Positions 25,887 through 34,529 of a stretch of 64,000 bases of DNA are shown in pieces. A program made the position numbers and the translations under genes. Source of the stretch: Actinoallomurus spadix (GTDB lineage Bacteria > Actinomycetota > Actinomycetes > Streptosporangiales > Streptosporangiaceae); contig NZ_JAMXMX010000023.1 in assembly GCF_024055725.1 (NCBI RefSeq), positions 1-64,000 of the forward strand, read 5' to 3'. The notes beneath the pieces were generated by a model, which saw only the letters and a list, made by a program, of their open reading frames with translations, was not told where the DNA came from and did no database searches. Each line of letters opens with the position of its first letter. Positions within the stretch are counted from its first letter, which is position 1.

Positions 25887-26453
25887 GTGCCACGGAACGG
25901 AGATGAAGTACGGCTGCGGCTTCAGGAGGCCGCGCTCGAGCTGTACCTGGAGCGTGGCTACGACAAGACCACGGCCGCGGACATCGCCGCCCGCGCCGGA
26001 GTGACGGAGCGGACCTTCTTCCGCCACTTCACCGACAAGCGCGAGGTCTTCTTCGACGGCGAGGCGGAGCTGCGGGACCTGCTGACCGGCGCGGTCGCCG
26101 CCGTGCCGGCCGGCACCAGACCGCTCCCCGCTCTGCGCGCCGCGTTCCACCAGGCCGTGCCGTTGATCGAGCGCCACCTCCCGGTCACCGAGCGGCGGGC
26201 ACCGGTCATCGCCGCCACGCCGGCCCTGCAGGAACGGTCGCTGGCCAAGACTGCGGGCCTGGTCGCCGCGCTCACCGACGCCCTGCGGGCGCGCGGCGTC
26301 GCCGAGCCGCTCGCGGCCCTGTGCGCCCAGGTGGGCATGGACACCTACTCGGCCGCCATCCGCCGGTGGGCCGCCGACCGCGGCGACGACCTGCACACCC
26401 ACCTCGACCGGGCCTTCAACGACCTGCGTCTCGCCGCGAACGCCCTGAAGTGA
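25887..26453 (+). CDS. TetR/AcrR-family transcriptional regulator
   Basis: The 188-residue protein has the TetR DNA-binding domain (LYLERGYDKTTAADIAARAG, then VTERTFFRHFTDKREVFFDG) and a helical ligand domain. GTG 25887 keeps all four palindromes outside the gene; an earlier GTG at 25851 would overlap the last one. It probably represses itself and the divergent SDR-hydrolase operon, released by a small ligand related to their substrate. Confidence 0.93.
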   Translation: MPRNGDEVRLRLQEAALELYLERGYDKTTAADIAARAGVTERTFFRHFTDKREVFFDGEAELRDLLTGAVAAVPAGTRPLPALRAAFHQAVPLIERHLPVTERRAPVIAATPALQERSLAKTAGLVAALTDALRARGVAEPLAALCAQVGMDTYSAAIRRWAADRGDDLHTHLDRAFNDLRLAANALK

Positions 26454-26795
26454 GCGACTGAACCGAGAAGCCGGACACACTGCCCCAGCGGCCCCGCGCC
26501 CCGCCGCCGCAGCCATCACGTGGCGCGCAGCCTCGACCGCCCTTGTCCCGCCGCGTTGTCACATTCCGCGCAGCCGCGGTCTCCTCGCCGTCTCCGCAGT
26601 CCCGCCGTCGCCACCACGGCGGCCTCCTTGCCGCCGACGGTGACGGCCGGATGACCGATTCGCCTGAGTCGCCAGGTCAGCGGTGACGTCGAAGTGGCCG
26701 CCCGGAGTGGCTGATCGCTCCCGCCGGGGCGTCGTGCCGCCGTGCGGGCCGGCCGGGGTGATGTGCCACGCAGCCACCGCCGGAACTCACGCGGG
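26454..26795. other. Intergenic region without convincing gene
   Basis: Open frames here have mixed third-position composition and no recognisable domains. It lies between the TetR stop and the stop of the convergent hypothetical gene. No hairpin or repeat stands out. Confidence 0.55.
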
Positions 26796-27107
26796 TCAGG
26801 GCGCTTCCGAGGCCGGTGGGTCGAGCCAGATGAGCCGTACGTCGGCGCGCCGGGCGAGCAGCCGCCGCGCGCGGTCCGCGGTCTCCGCCAGGAACAGCCT
26901 CCGACCGGCGCCGTCGGTGGGGGCGTACACGATCGCCTCGTCGCCGAAGTCCAGTCCCCACCCCACCACGGCGCCGTCATCGTGCTGGACGTCGAGCAGC
27001 CCCAGCGCGAACCGTCGCGGAGCCGTCTCGCCCGACAACTCGACGAGTTCGGCGAGCAGGTCGCGCTCCGCCTGCTCACGAGCCCCGTCCACCGGTACCT
27101 CACGCAT
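26796..27107 (-). CDS. Hypothetical protein
   Basis: The 103-residue protein starts MREVPVDGAREQAERDLLAE; its middle is a beta-rich stretch (FALGLLDVQHDDGAVVGWGL) and its end VRLIWLDPPASEAP. Codon use is normal for the window. I recognise no domain. It is divergent from the XRE regulator. A GTG at 27143 could extend it by 12 residues. Confidence 0.6.
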   Translation of the reverse strand: MREVPVDGAREQAERDLLAELVELSGETAPRRFALGLLDVQHDDGAVVGWGLDFGDEAIVYAPTDGAGRRLFLAETADRARRLLARRADVRLIWLDPPASEAP

Positions 27108-27275
27108 CCAGAACCCCCGTTCCCGCGGCGAGTCTGCGGCCACCGCTGTCCCGCTTGTTGCAGCAACAGTGACAGCGAACAGTTATGATCGCAATACTTT
27201 TAGTGACATCGGCCTGAGATCGACAGGCGCGCGGCTCTAGGGTCGACAGGCGAGGATCAGCTGAGGAGGCGGGGA

Positions 27276-28121
27276 ATGCCGAGACGGCCCGCGACGGTGC
27301 GCGCTCGCGGCCTGGGCGCCGAGCTTCGGGAGCTGCGGGAGAAGAGCAACCTCACGACCCGCGAGGTCGCAAGGATGCTCGGCTGGTCCGCGAGCACCGT
27401 GAGCCGCACGGAGACCGGCCACCGGAACATCAGCAGCGAGGACGTCTCCGCCCTGCTCGCGGTGTACGGCGTGGCCGGCCGGGAACGCGATCATCTCCTC
27501 GCACTGGCACGCGAGGCGAACCAGCCGGGCTGGTGGGAGACCCGCCACCCCGGACTCCCCGCCCAGCTCACCGCACTGATCGGCTTCGAATCCCAGGCCA
27601 CGCGAATCACGGATGTGGCACTCATCGTGTTTCCCGGCCTGTTGCAGACGGCCGATTACGCCCGCGCGGTGATGGAGGCGGCGGGAATCTCGGCGGTGCA
27701 CGCCGAGACCAGAGTCGCCACTCGACTCGGCCGCCAGGCGGCGCTCAGCCGCCCGAACCCGCCCCAGTACCTCGCGATCCTGGACGAAGCGGTCCTACGC
27801 CGTCCGATCGGCGGCCGCAACACCATGGCGGCACAGCTCCGCCACGTCCTCAACGTCGCCGAACGCCCCAACGTCGAGGTCAGAGTCCTTCCATTCGATC
27901 GAGGAGCGCATGCCGGTCTCGCCGGCTCATTCGTAGTGCTCGCCTTCCCGAAGGCCCCGACGATCGTCCACCTTGAGCACAAACGCTCATCTCTGCTCCT
28001 CGATGAACCAGGCGACGTGACGGCCTTCACCGAGGCCGCGGACTTGATCCGGAACGTCGCGTTTGATCCCATTCGTTCAGCTGAGTTCATCGCGAAGGTG
28101 GCCGCCGAGTACGAAAGCTGA
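27276..28121 (+). CDS. XRE-family regulator with DUF5753 domain
   Basis: The 281-residue protein has an N-terminal helix-turn-helix (LREKSNLTTREVARMLGWSA, STVSRTETGHRN) and a C-terminal DUF5753 domain (FPGLLQTADYARAVMEAAGI, VRVLPFDRGAHAGLAGSFVV). In actinomycetes these are paired with short DUF397 proteins and influence development and antibiotic production. GAGGAGG supports ATG 27276. The adjacent DUF397 gene is truncated. Confidence 0.92.
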   Translation: MPRRPATVRARGLGAELRELREKSNLTTREVARMLGWSASTVSRTETGHRNISSEDVSALLAVYGVAGRERDHLLALAREANQPGWWETRHPGLPAQLTALIGFESQATRITDVALIVFPGLLQTADYARAVMEAAGISAVHAETRVATRLGRQAALSRPNPPQYLAILDEAVLRRPIGGRNTMAAQLRHVLNVAERPNVEVRVLPFDRGAHAGLAGSFVVLAFPKAPTIVHLEHKRSSLLLDEPGDVTAFTEAADLIRNVAFDPIRSAEFIAKVAAEYES

Positions 28122-28129
28122 GGGCACCC

Positions 28130-28222
28130 ATGGAGCTCTGCCGCACGGTATGGCGCAAGTCCACTCACAGTGCCGAGGAGACGAACTGCGTCGAGGTCGC
28201 GGTCGTTCGAGGTGCAGGATGA
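28130..28222 (+). pseudogene. Truncated DUF397 gene
   Basis: The 30-residue product MELCRTVWRKSTHSAEETNC continues VEVAVVRGAG and stops. Its start is the DUF397 hallmark (W-R-K-S-x-x-S then NCVEVA), but the second half (usually VRDSKDP to the C-terminal W/F) is absent and not found in other frames. It sits 8 bp after the XRE gene, the normal partner position. A deletion has probably removed the 3' half. Confidence 0.75.
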
Positions 28223-28563
28223 CCTGATCACTGATGGTCACTGCGCCCTACCTATCAGCAGCGACCGCCAGTGATCTCGGTTGAGCCCTGGCCTCTCACA
28301 CCGTCGACGAGGCCCGCTGCGGCTGGGGGGCGAGGGACGGAATCGGGCCAGGTAGGCCAGGGCCGGGCCGTGGCGTGTCTCCAGGTGGCGGCTGGACGCG
28401 TCGGCGAGGCGGCGGAGCCGGCCGAACGGGATCCAGTGCCGGTCGAAGGACTCCCGCCACACGGCGAGATCGTCTTCCGTGGAAATCCCGGGGCGCCCGA
28501 TGATGTTTCCGGGTCCGGCGGGGTAACTTTCCCTGTGGTGGAGATCTGGCCGGGGAGGCTGCC
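28223..28563. other. Spacer with probable gene debris
   Basis: No complete gene is convincing. It contains the point where DUF397 homology ends, and a coding-like fragment on the minus strand (28238-28462 and upstream). GGGAGG at its right end is the pncA ribosome site. Confidence 0.5.
28238..28462 (-). pseudogene. Possible fragment of an unidentified gene
   Basis: The frame reads MWRESFDRHWIPFGRLRRLA, then DASSRHLETRHGPALAYLAR, with almost all codons ending G/C. Coding-like sequence continues upstream of 28462 without a start (GRPGISTEDDLAV). The final 30 residues look random. I read it as a remnant with both ends lost, next to the truncated DUF397 gene; the family is unknown. Confidence 0.3.
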
Positions 28564-29142
28564 GTGAGCACGGCGTTCATCATTGTGGATGTGCAGAACG
28601 ACTTCTGCGAGGGCGGATCACTGCCCGTGACCGGTGGGGCGAACGTCGCGATGGCGATCTCCACCTATCTGCAGGACAACCGCCGGGCGTACAGCCACGT
28701 GGTGGCGACCCGGGACTTCCATCTGGACCCGGGTGACCACTTCTCGGAGAGTCCCGACTTCGTCGACACCTGGCCGGCGCACTGCGTGATCGGCACGCCG
28801 GGTGCCGACTTCCACCCGAACCTGGACCTCGCGCCGATCGAGGCGGTGTTCAGCAAGGGCGAGCACAAGGCCGCCTACAGCGGATTCGAGGGCGCCGCCG
28901 ACGACGGCACGCCTCTGGGCGACTGGCTGCGCAAGCATGAGGTCGACTCGGTGGACATCGTGGGCATCGCCACCGACCACTGCGTGCGCGCCACCGCCCT
29001 GGACGCCGTCCGCTCCGGCATCGCCGCGCGGGTGCTGCTGGGGATGACGGCCGGGGTTGCCGAGGAGACCGTCGACCGGGCGCTGGAGGAGATGGGCGCG
29101 GCGGGCGTGGAGCTGGCCGGGCAGCCGATCGTCCGCCGCTGA
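28564..29142 (+). CDS. pncA: Nicotinamidase
   Basis: The 192-residue isochorismatase-fold hydrolase converts nicotinamide to nicotinic acid. It has the catalytic Asp in FIIVDVQNDFCEGGSLPV, metal-site residues in DFHLDPGDHF, the catalytic Lys in FSKGEHKAAYSGFEG and the nucleophile Cys in GIATDHCVRATALDA. GTG 28564 has GGGAGG 6 bases upstream. Its product feeds PncB. Confidence 0.93.
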   Translation: MSTAFIIVDVQNDFCEGGSLPVTGGANVAMAISTYLQDNRRAYSHVVATRDFHLDPGDHFSESPDFVDTWPAHCVIGTPGADFHPNLDLAPIEAVFSKGEHKAAYSGFEGAADDGTPLGDWLRKHEVDSVDIVGIATDHCVRATALDAVRSGIAARVLLGMTAGVAEETVDRALEEMGAAGVELAGQPIVRR

Positions 29143-29191
29143 TTCCGGGGCCGGACGCCGCGTTCCGGGATCACTCGGTACGTTGCCACCT

Positions 29192-29707
29192 ATGCATAAC
29201 CCGATAGTCCTCATCATGGGCGTCTCCGGCAGCGGAAAGACGACGATCGGAGCCATGCTGGCCGGCCGGCTCGGCTGGAAGTACGCCGAGGCCGACGACT
29301 TCCACCCGCCCGCGAACGTCGAGAAGATGCACGCCGGCACCCCACTGACCGATGAGGACCGCTGGCCGTGGCTGCGGGCCATCGGCGCGTGGATGCACGA
29401 GCAGACGGGCCCGGCGGTGGTCACCTGCTCGGCGTTGAAGCGCAGGTACCGCGACGTGCTGCGGGAGAGCCGGCCCGACCTGCGCCTGGTCTATCTGGAC
29501 GGCTCGAAGGAGCTGATCGGCGCGCGCCTCGCCGCCCGGCACGGGCACTTCTTCCCCAAGCAGCTGCTGAACAGCCAATTCGCCGACCTGGAGCCCCCGG
29601 CGCCGGACGAGGGCGCGCTCGGCATCTCGATCGATCAGCCGATCGAGGCGATCGTCGAGGAGATCCACCGGCGGCTCGGCCTACCGGACGGCCCGGGCCG
29701 GCAATAG
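29192..29707 (+). CDS. gntK: Gluconokinase
   Basis: The 171-residue kinase has the P-loop LIMGVSGSGKTTIGAMLAGR, EADDFHPPANVEKMHAGTPL (substrate), and TCSALKRRYRDVLR. It phosphorylates gluconate to 6-phosphogluconate, feeding the pentose phosphate pathway. Length matches the GntK family. ATG 29192 gives the canonical N-terminus. It follows pncA by 49 bp; shared transcription is possible but not functionally obvious. Confidence 0.92.
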   Translation: MHNPIVLIMGVSGSGKTTIGAMLAGRLGWKYAEADDFHPPANVEKMHAGTPLTDEDRWPWLRAIGAWMHEQTGPAVVTCSALKRRYRDVLRESRPDLRLVYLDGSKELIGARLAARHGHFFPKQLLNSQFADLEPPAPDEGALGISIDQPIEAIVEEIHRRLGLPDGPGRQ

Positions 29708-29810
29708 CGCGGCTCCCCTCACTCGCTACACGGCCGGCTCGTCCCTCACCGGCCACTCCGCTCGCTCGTCGGCTCGCCGCGGGCTCACTACCGCGCTCCG
29801 CTCCTGAGGC

Positions 29811-31580
29811 TCAGTCGCGGACGCGGGGCATCGGGCGGGCGGCCCACTCGCGGATCTTGGCGATGCGCTTGCTCACGTCCTCGCTGCTGGCCTGGGCGCT
29901 GGGCGGCCCGCCGCAGACCCGGCGGAGCTCGGCATGGATCACGCCGTGCGGCTGGCCGGTGCGGTGGTGCCAGGCGCCGACGAGGTTGTTGAGCTCCTTG
30001 CGCAGCGCGTGCAGGTCCTCGGCGGCGGTGTGGTCCTCCGGGGCCGCTGCCTCGCCCTTCTTGTTCCTGCGCTGGGCGGCCAGCTGCTCGGCCTGCCGCT
30101 GCTTGAGCAGCTGCGCGACCTGGTCGGGCTCCAGGAGGCCGGGGATGCCGAGGAAGTCCTCCTCCTCGGGTGAGCCGGGCGCGGCGGTCATGCCGAACTC
30201 TCCGCCGTCGAACACGACCCGGTCGAACGTCGCCGACGCCTCGACCGTCTCGAACGGCAGCTCCTCCCCCACGTCGGGGTTGTCGCGCTGCCGGTTCGCC
30301 TCGGCGATGAGGTCGTCGTCGAGGCCGTCCTCGCGGACCGGGCGGTCGAGGACGTGGTCGCGCTCGGTCTCCATCTCCGCCGCGTGGCCCATCAGCGTGG
30401 GCACGGACGGCAGGAACACCGACGCCGTCTCACCGCGCTTGCGGGCACGGACGAAGCGCCCGATCGCCTGGGCGAAGAACAGCGGCGTCGAGGTGGAGGT
30501 GGCGTAGACGCCGACGCACAGCCGCGGGATGTCGACGCCTTCGGAGACCATGCGGACCGCGACCATCCAGCGGTCCTCCGACGCGCTGAACTGCTTGATC
30601 TTCTTGCTGGCCCCCGGGTCGTCGGACAGCACGACCGTCGCCTTGGTGTTCGTGATCTCGCGGATCATCTTGGCGTACGCCCGAGCGGCCTCGTGGTCGG
30701 AGGCGATCACCAGGCCGCCCGCGTCGGGGACGCCCCGGCGTACCTCGGTGAGCCGCCGGTCGGCCGCCGCGATCACCTGCTTGATCCAGTCGCCCTTCGG
30801 GTCGAGGGCGGCGCGCCACGCCTGGGCGGTCTGGTCCTGGGTCAGCGGGTCGCTCAGGCTCGCGGTGATCTCGTCGCCGGCGCGGGTGCGCCAGCGCATG
30901 TCCCCGGCGTACGCGAGGAAGATGACGGGGCGGACGACTCCGTCGGCGAGCGCCGGGCCGTATCCGTAGGTGTAGTCGGCGCGGCTGCGCCGGATGCCGT
31001 CGGGTCCCTCCTCGTACAGCACGAAGGGGATCGGGTTGATGTCCGTGCGGAACGGCGTGCCGCTGAGCGACAGCCGCCGGGCGGCCGGGTCGAACGCCTC
31101 CCGGATCGCGTCGCCCCAGGACCGGCCGTCGCCCGCGTGGTGGACCTCGTCGAGGACGACCAGTGTCTTCAGCGACTCGGTGCGGTTGCGGTGCAGCGCG
31201 GGATGCGCGGCGACCTGGGCGTACGTGACCGCCACGCCCTGGAAGTCCTTGGCCGTACGGCCCTGGGAGTTCTTGAACTCCGGGTCGATCTTGATGCCGA
31301 CGCGGGCGGCGGAGTCGGCCCACTGCCGCTTCAGGTGCTCGGTCGGGCAGACCACGGTGATGCGGGCGACGATCTTGCGGTGCAGCAACTCGGCCGCGAG
31401 CCGGAGCGCGAAGGTGGTCTTACCGGCGCCGGGGGTGGCGACGGCGAGGAAGTCGCGCGGGCCGGTGCGGAAGTATTCCTCCAGGGCCCCCTGCTGCCAG
31501 GCACGCAGCGCGGTCGCGGTGCCCCAGGGTGCCCGGTTGGGCAGCGCGGGTGGGGTGTCTGATGCGGCGAACGTGCTCAC
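29811..31580 (-). CDS. Superfamily II DEAD/DEAH-box helicase
   Basis: The 589-residue helicase has Walker A ATPGAGKTTFALRLAAELLH, motif II VVLDEVHHAGD, motif III LSGTPFRTD and motif VI QAIGRFVRARKRGE. A C-terminal region (about 450-589) is charged and helical, with a motif-poor tail. The type resembles XPB/RadD-like helicases used in DNA repair or RNA remodelling; the exact role is open. GTG 31580 is followed by MSTFAASDTPPAL. Confidence 0.9.
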   Translation of the reverse strand: MSTFAASDTPPALPNRAPWGTATALRAWQQGALEEYFRTGPRDFLAVATPGAGKTTFALRLAAELLHRKIVARITVVCPTEHLKRQWADSAARVGIKIDPEFKNSQGRTAKDFQGVAVTYAQVAAHPALHRNRTESLKTLVVLDEVHHAGDGRSWGDAIREAFDPAARRLSLSGTPFRTDINPIPFVLYEEGPDGIRRSRADYTYGYGPALADGVVRPVIFLAYAGDMRWRTRAGDEITASLSDPLTQDQTAQAWRAALDPKGDWIKQVIAAADRRLTEVRRGVPDAGGLVIASDHEAARAYAKMIREITNTKATVVLSDDPGASKKIKQFSASEDRWMVAVRMVSEGVDIPRLCVGVYATSTSTPLFFAQAIGRFVRARKRGETASVFLPSVPTLMGHAAEMETERDHVLDRPVREDGLDDDLIAEANRQRDNPDVGEELPFETVEASATFDRVVFDGGEFGMTAAPGSPEEEDFLGIPGLLEPDQVAQLLKQRQAEQLAAQRRNKKGEAAAPEDHTAAEDLHALRKELNNLVGAWHHRTGQPHGVIHAELRRVCGGPPSAQASSEDVSKRIAKIREWAARPMPRVRD

Positions 31581-31690
31581 GGTGAAAGAAGGCTACCTTG
31601 ACCGGCCGACAGGACGGGCCCGGCCTCCCGGGGTCCCTGGGACGGCAGAGACCCGGGTCACCGGCGTGCCACCCCATCTCACCTGGCGTG

Positions 31691-32749
31691 TCACCGGTAG
31701 CGCCCCTTGCGGCCGGACGACGCCGCGCCGAGGCGGTAGGCGGCCCACATGGACCGGATCCGCAGGCCCTGGCCCGGTGTGAACTCGCGCATGCAGCTGT
31801 CGAAACCGTAGTCCATGAAGTTGTGCACCGGGTCGGTGCCCGGCGCCGGGCAGCTGTCCTTGGAGGCCGGGCAACCGATCGTGGGGACGGACTCGTCGGG
31901 CGTGTCGTCGATGCCGTCTCCGGGCGACTGGCAGCCGTTCTCGAACGTGTGGAACAGCCCCAGCCAGTGGCCGATCTCGTGTACGGCGGTGAGCCCGCGG
32001 TTGAAGTGCGGGAACGTGCCACCGGGCAGGCTGCGGTAGTCGACCACGACGCCGCCGGCGCCGGGGCGCTCACGCGCCCACTTCGGGAAGGTCGAGAAGC
32101 CCAGCATCTCGAAGCCGACCGCGGCGGTGTAGAGGTTGAGCGTGCCGTACCCGCCGCGGGCGAGCGCGGCCTCGATCTCGGCCCGATGGTCGTGAGGCTT
32201 GCCGAACCACTGGGCGTTGGTCGTGACGTCGACGCCGTCGAGCCGGAAGGACACGCCGGTGTCGGGTCCCTGCGGCGCCCTCGAAGCCGACCGCATCGCG
32301 CCTCCGGGACCGGAGGAGAGCCGCCCGCCGTACGCCGCGTTCAGGACCGCGACCTGACGGTCGACGGCGGTGCGCGAGAGGCGGCCGTACCGGCCGTCGG
32401 TGAGGACGTGGAGCCGCAGTGGGACCACGACCCGGTCGGGGATCCGGTGCGCGGCGGCGAGGGCTCGCTCGTCGGACGAGCCGTAGCGCGTGCGGAGCAG
32501 GCCGGTGAGCTCGCTCAGCATCGCGCGCAGCTGGTCGGGAGTGAGGACGTCGCCGTCCGCAGGGCGCGCGGTCCGGCCCGCCGGATCACGGCCCGCCGAA
32601 CCACGGGCCGCCGAATCACGGGCCGCGGGCATCCTGCGCGCGCAGGTCCCCGTCATCCCGTGGGCCGGCTGGACACGCGCGCCGCCGGGCACGGCGGCGC
32701 ACGACGCGAGAACGACTCCGAAGAGCCCGGTAAGACCTCTCCGCCTCAT
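31691..32749 (-). CDS. Secreted M43 (pappalysin-like) zinc metalloprotease, probable lipoprotein
   Basis: The 352-residue protein has the extended zinc motif HEIGHWLGLFHTF and Met-turn HNFMDYGFDSC of cytophagalysin/pappalysin enzymes. The N-terminus (MRRRGLTGLFGVVLASCAAV) contains L-A-S-C, a possible lipobox, so it may be membrane-anchored rather than free. A low-complexity Arg/Ala segment follows. ATG 32749 has GGGGGGATC upstream. Substrates are unknown extracellular proteins. Confidence 0.88.
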   Translation of the reverse strand: MRRRGLTGLFGVVLASCAAVPGGARVQPAHGMTGTCARRMPAARDSAARGSAGRDPAGRTARPADGDVLTPDQLRAMLSELTGLLRTRYGSSDERALAAAHRIPDRVVVPLRLHVLTDGRYGRLSRTAVDRQVAVLNAAYGGRLSSGPGGAMRSASRAPQGPDTGVSFRLDGVDVTTNAQWFGKPHDHRAEIEAALARGGYGTLNLYTAAVGFEMLGFSTFPKWARERPGAGGVVVDYRSLPGGTFPHFNRGLTAVHEIGHWLGLFHTFENGCQSPGDGIDDTPDESVPTIGCPASKDSCPAPGTDPVHNFMDYGFDSCMREFTPGQGLRIRSMWAAYRLGAASSGRKGRYR

Positions 32750-32833
32750 CACGATCCCCCCGAGACGGAGAGGCTAGACCGCCGCGCCGGGGGTCAACGC
32801 CCGACGCGCGGGTCCTTCACGCCGATTTGACGG

Positions 32834-33079
32834 TCAGCCCTCGTCGTCGCCGCCCGCCATCGACTCGTAGATCTCCTTGCACTCCGGGCAGACCGGGTAC
32901 TTCTTCGGGTCGCGGTTGGGCACCCAGACCTTGCCGCACAGCGCGATCACGGGAGTGCCGCTGACGGCGCTCTCCATGATCTTGTCCTTCTGCACGTAGT
33001 GCGCGAACCGCTCGTGATCACCATCGCCGTGGGAGAGATCGGGCCTGGTGTCGCTCTCCGGAAGGATCTTCGTACTCAC
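32834..33079 (-). CDS. DUF3039 family protein
   Basis: The 81-residue protein (FAHYVQKDKIMESAVSGTPV, then IALCGKVWVP and YPVCPECKEIYE) matches DUF3039. Its three Cys (C...CPEC) could bind zinc. The family is conserved in actinobacteria with no known role. It lies 4 bp after yqgE on the same strand, so the two are co-transcribed. Confidence 0.9.
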   Translation of the reverse strand: MSTKILPESDTRPDLSHGDGDHERFAHYVQKDKIMESAVSGTPVIALCGKVWVPNRDPKKYPVCPECKEIYESMAGGDDEG

Positions 33080-33083
33080 GTGC

Positions 33084-33659
33084 TCAGTTTAGTGACGGAT
33101 CCTCGGGAAACGTCGCGACGAAGGCGAGTTCGCCGCCCTGACGGCGCAGAACGGCGGGCCACAGCCCGTCCGGGTCCTCCGCGAACACGTCTCCGGACTC
33201 CGCCGAGAGGACGTACCACGCGCCCTCGTCGATCTCCGACTGGAGCTGTCCCGTCCCCCAGCCGGCGTATCCGGCGAACACCCGCAGCCGCGCCACCTCC
33301 GGGGCGAGGATCTCCGGTGGCACGTCCAGGTCCACGAGGCCGACTCTGGCCACCGCCGGGCTGCCGTTGAGGGCCCGCCAGCCGAGCGGCTCGTCGGTGC
33401 CCGGCACCTGTGCCAGGGCAAGCGCGCTGTCGAGCGCCACCGGGCCGCCCTGGAACACCACCGACGGGCCGGTCACCAGCTCCGACCAGGGCGGCAGGAT
33501 CTGGTCGACCGGCACCTGGGTGGGCCGGTTGAGCACGACTCCGAGCGTGCCGCCCTCCGGCTCGTGCTCCACGATGAGGACCACACTGCGCCGGAAGTTC
33601 GGGTCGGCCAGCTGCGGCGTCGCTACGAGCAGCCGGCCGGTGGAAATGCCGTCGTCCAT
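33084..33659 (-). CDS. YqgE/AlgH family protein
   Basis: The 191-residue protein has the family pattern: GRLLVATPQLADPNFRRSVV, LIVEHEPEGGTLGVVLNRPT, and VFAGYAGWGTGQLQSEID. AlgH/YqgE proteins are cytoplasmic, possibly RNA- or NTP-linked regulators, but their biochemical role is unsettled. First gene of a two-gene unit with DUF3039. Confidence 0.93.
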   Translation of the reverse strand: MDDGISTGRLLVATPQLADPNFRRSVVLIVEHEPEGGTLGVVLNRPTQVPVDQILPPWSELVTGPSVVFQGGPVALDSALALAQVPGTDEPLGWRALNGSPAVARVGLVDLDVPPEILAPEVARLRVFAGYAGWGTGQLQSEIDEGAWYVLSAESGDVFAEDPDGLWPAVLRRQGGELAFVATFPEDPSLN

Positions 33660-33784
33660 GCCTTCATCATGCTTTGCTCAGAGGCGGTGGGAACACAGGA
33701 CGGTCCGGTCGGTCGGTTACGCGCGCGAGGAGCGTGGGTAATCGGCAGAATACCGGCGTAGATCATCACCCCCCGGAGGATGCG

Positions 33785-34468
33785 ATGCCGCTGTCGAGGG
33801 TCGCGATCGCGGCCGTCTTCTTCATCCTGGGGGCGCTGATCGTGTTCCCGATGCTCATGGACTCGCCACCGTCCTCCCACACGGCGAGCAGCACCCCCCT
33901 TCCCGGCGTCAGCGCGTCGGCGACCGCGAGCCCGACCCGGACCTCCCGCCCCACGCACAAGGCGTCACCGACGCACAAGGCGACGCACAAGCCGACGCCG
34001 GCGCACTCGCCGACGCGGCCGCCGACCGGGGAGCCGCTGCCCTCCACGGGCTCCTCCTCGCCGCTCAAGGTCGAGATCGGCAAGGTCCGCTGCCCCGGCC
34101 GTACGGTCCAGGTCTCGGTCGTCAACGGCAGCGCGCAGGCCGAGGACTACGCCATCCTGACCGACGGGTCGATCTCGGTCGCCGACCGCATTCCGGCGGG
34201 CGCGACGCGCAGGTCCACCGTGAACGTCCGGGAGGACCGCACCACGACCGTCGCCGTGACCTGGCGCAACCTGCCGGTCCAGAGCGTCGACCGGCACGCG
34301 AACTGCGTGCGCAGGACGTCGGACCGCACGCTGCCCCACACCGGCCCCGACAGCGGGATGATCGTCGCGCGGGTCGCGACCGGCGTCGCCGTCATGCTGA
34401 CCGGCGTCATCATCTTCTGGTACGGCCGCCAGTGGCCGCGCCGCAACGGCAGGATGTTCGACCGGTAG
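33785..34468 (+). CDS. Cell-wall surface protein with sortase signal
   Basis: The 227-residue protein begins with a signal/anchor helix (VAIAAVFFILGALIVFPMLM), then a Thr/Pro/Lys stalk with THKASPTHKATHK repeats. A beta-sandwich-like domain follows (VQVSVVNGSAQAEDYAILTD). It ends with LPHTG, a hydrophobic helix (VARVATGVAVMLTGVIIFWY) and a basic tail, a complete sortase sorting signal. No sortase gene is adjacent. GGAGGA 3-5 bases before supports ATG 33785. Confidence 0.75.
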   Translation: MPLSRVAIAAVFFILGALIVFPMLMDSPPSSHTASSTPLPGVSASATASPTRTSRPTHKASPTHKATHKPTPAHSPTRPPTGEPLPSTGSSSPLKVEIGKVRCPGRTVQVSVVNGSAQAEDYAILTDGSISVADRIPAGATRRSTVNVREDRTTTVAVTWRNLPVQSVDRHANCVRRTSDRTLPHTGPDSGMIVARVATGVAVMLTGVIIFWYGRQWPRRNGRMFDR

Positions 34469-34481
34469 ACGGCACCACGCG

Positions 34482-34513
34482 GGGCGGGCACGGCCGGGCG
34501 CCCGCGCCCGCCC
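34482..34513. terminator. Bidirectional GC hairpin
   Basis: GGGCGGGC (34482-34489) pairs with GCCCGCCC (34506-34513), with further pairing inside the loop. It lies between the convergent stops of the surface protein and malic enzyme genes, and could end both transcripts. Confidence 0.55.
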
Positions 34514-34529
34514 GCTCACGCGCGGTCGG

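Noticed and set aside
27276-28121. Mobile-element origin of the XRE region
   Set aside because: No integrase, transposase, terminal repeats or tRNA junction are seen; DUF5753/DUF397 loci are normal in actinomycete chromosomes.
31600-31690. Hairpin-like repeats between the helicase and M43 genes
   Set aside because: The similar blocks are direct, not inverted, and no continuous stem forms.
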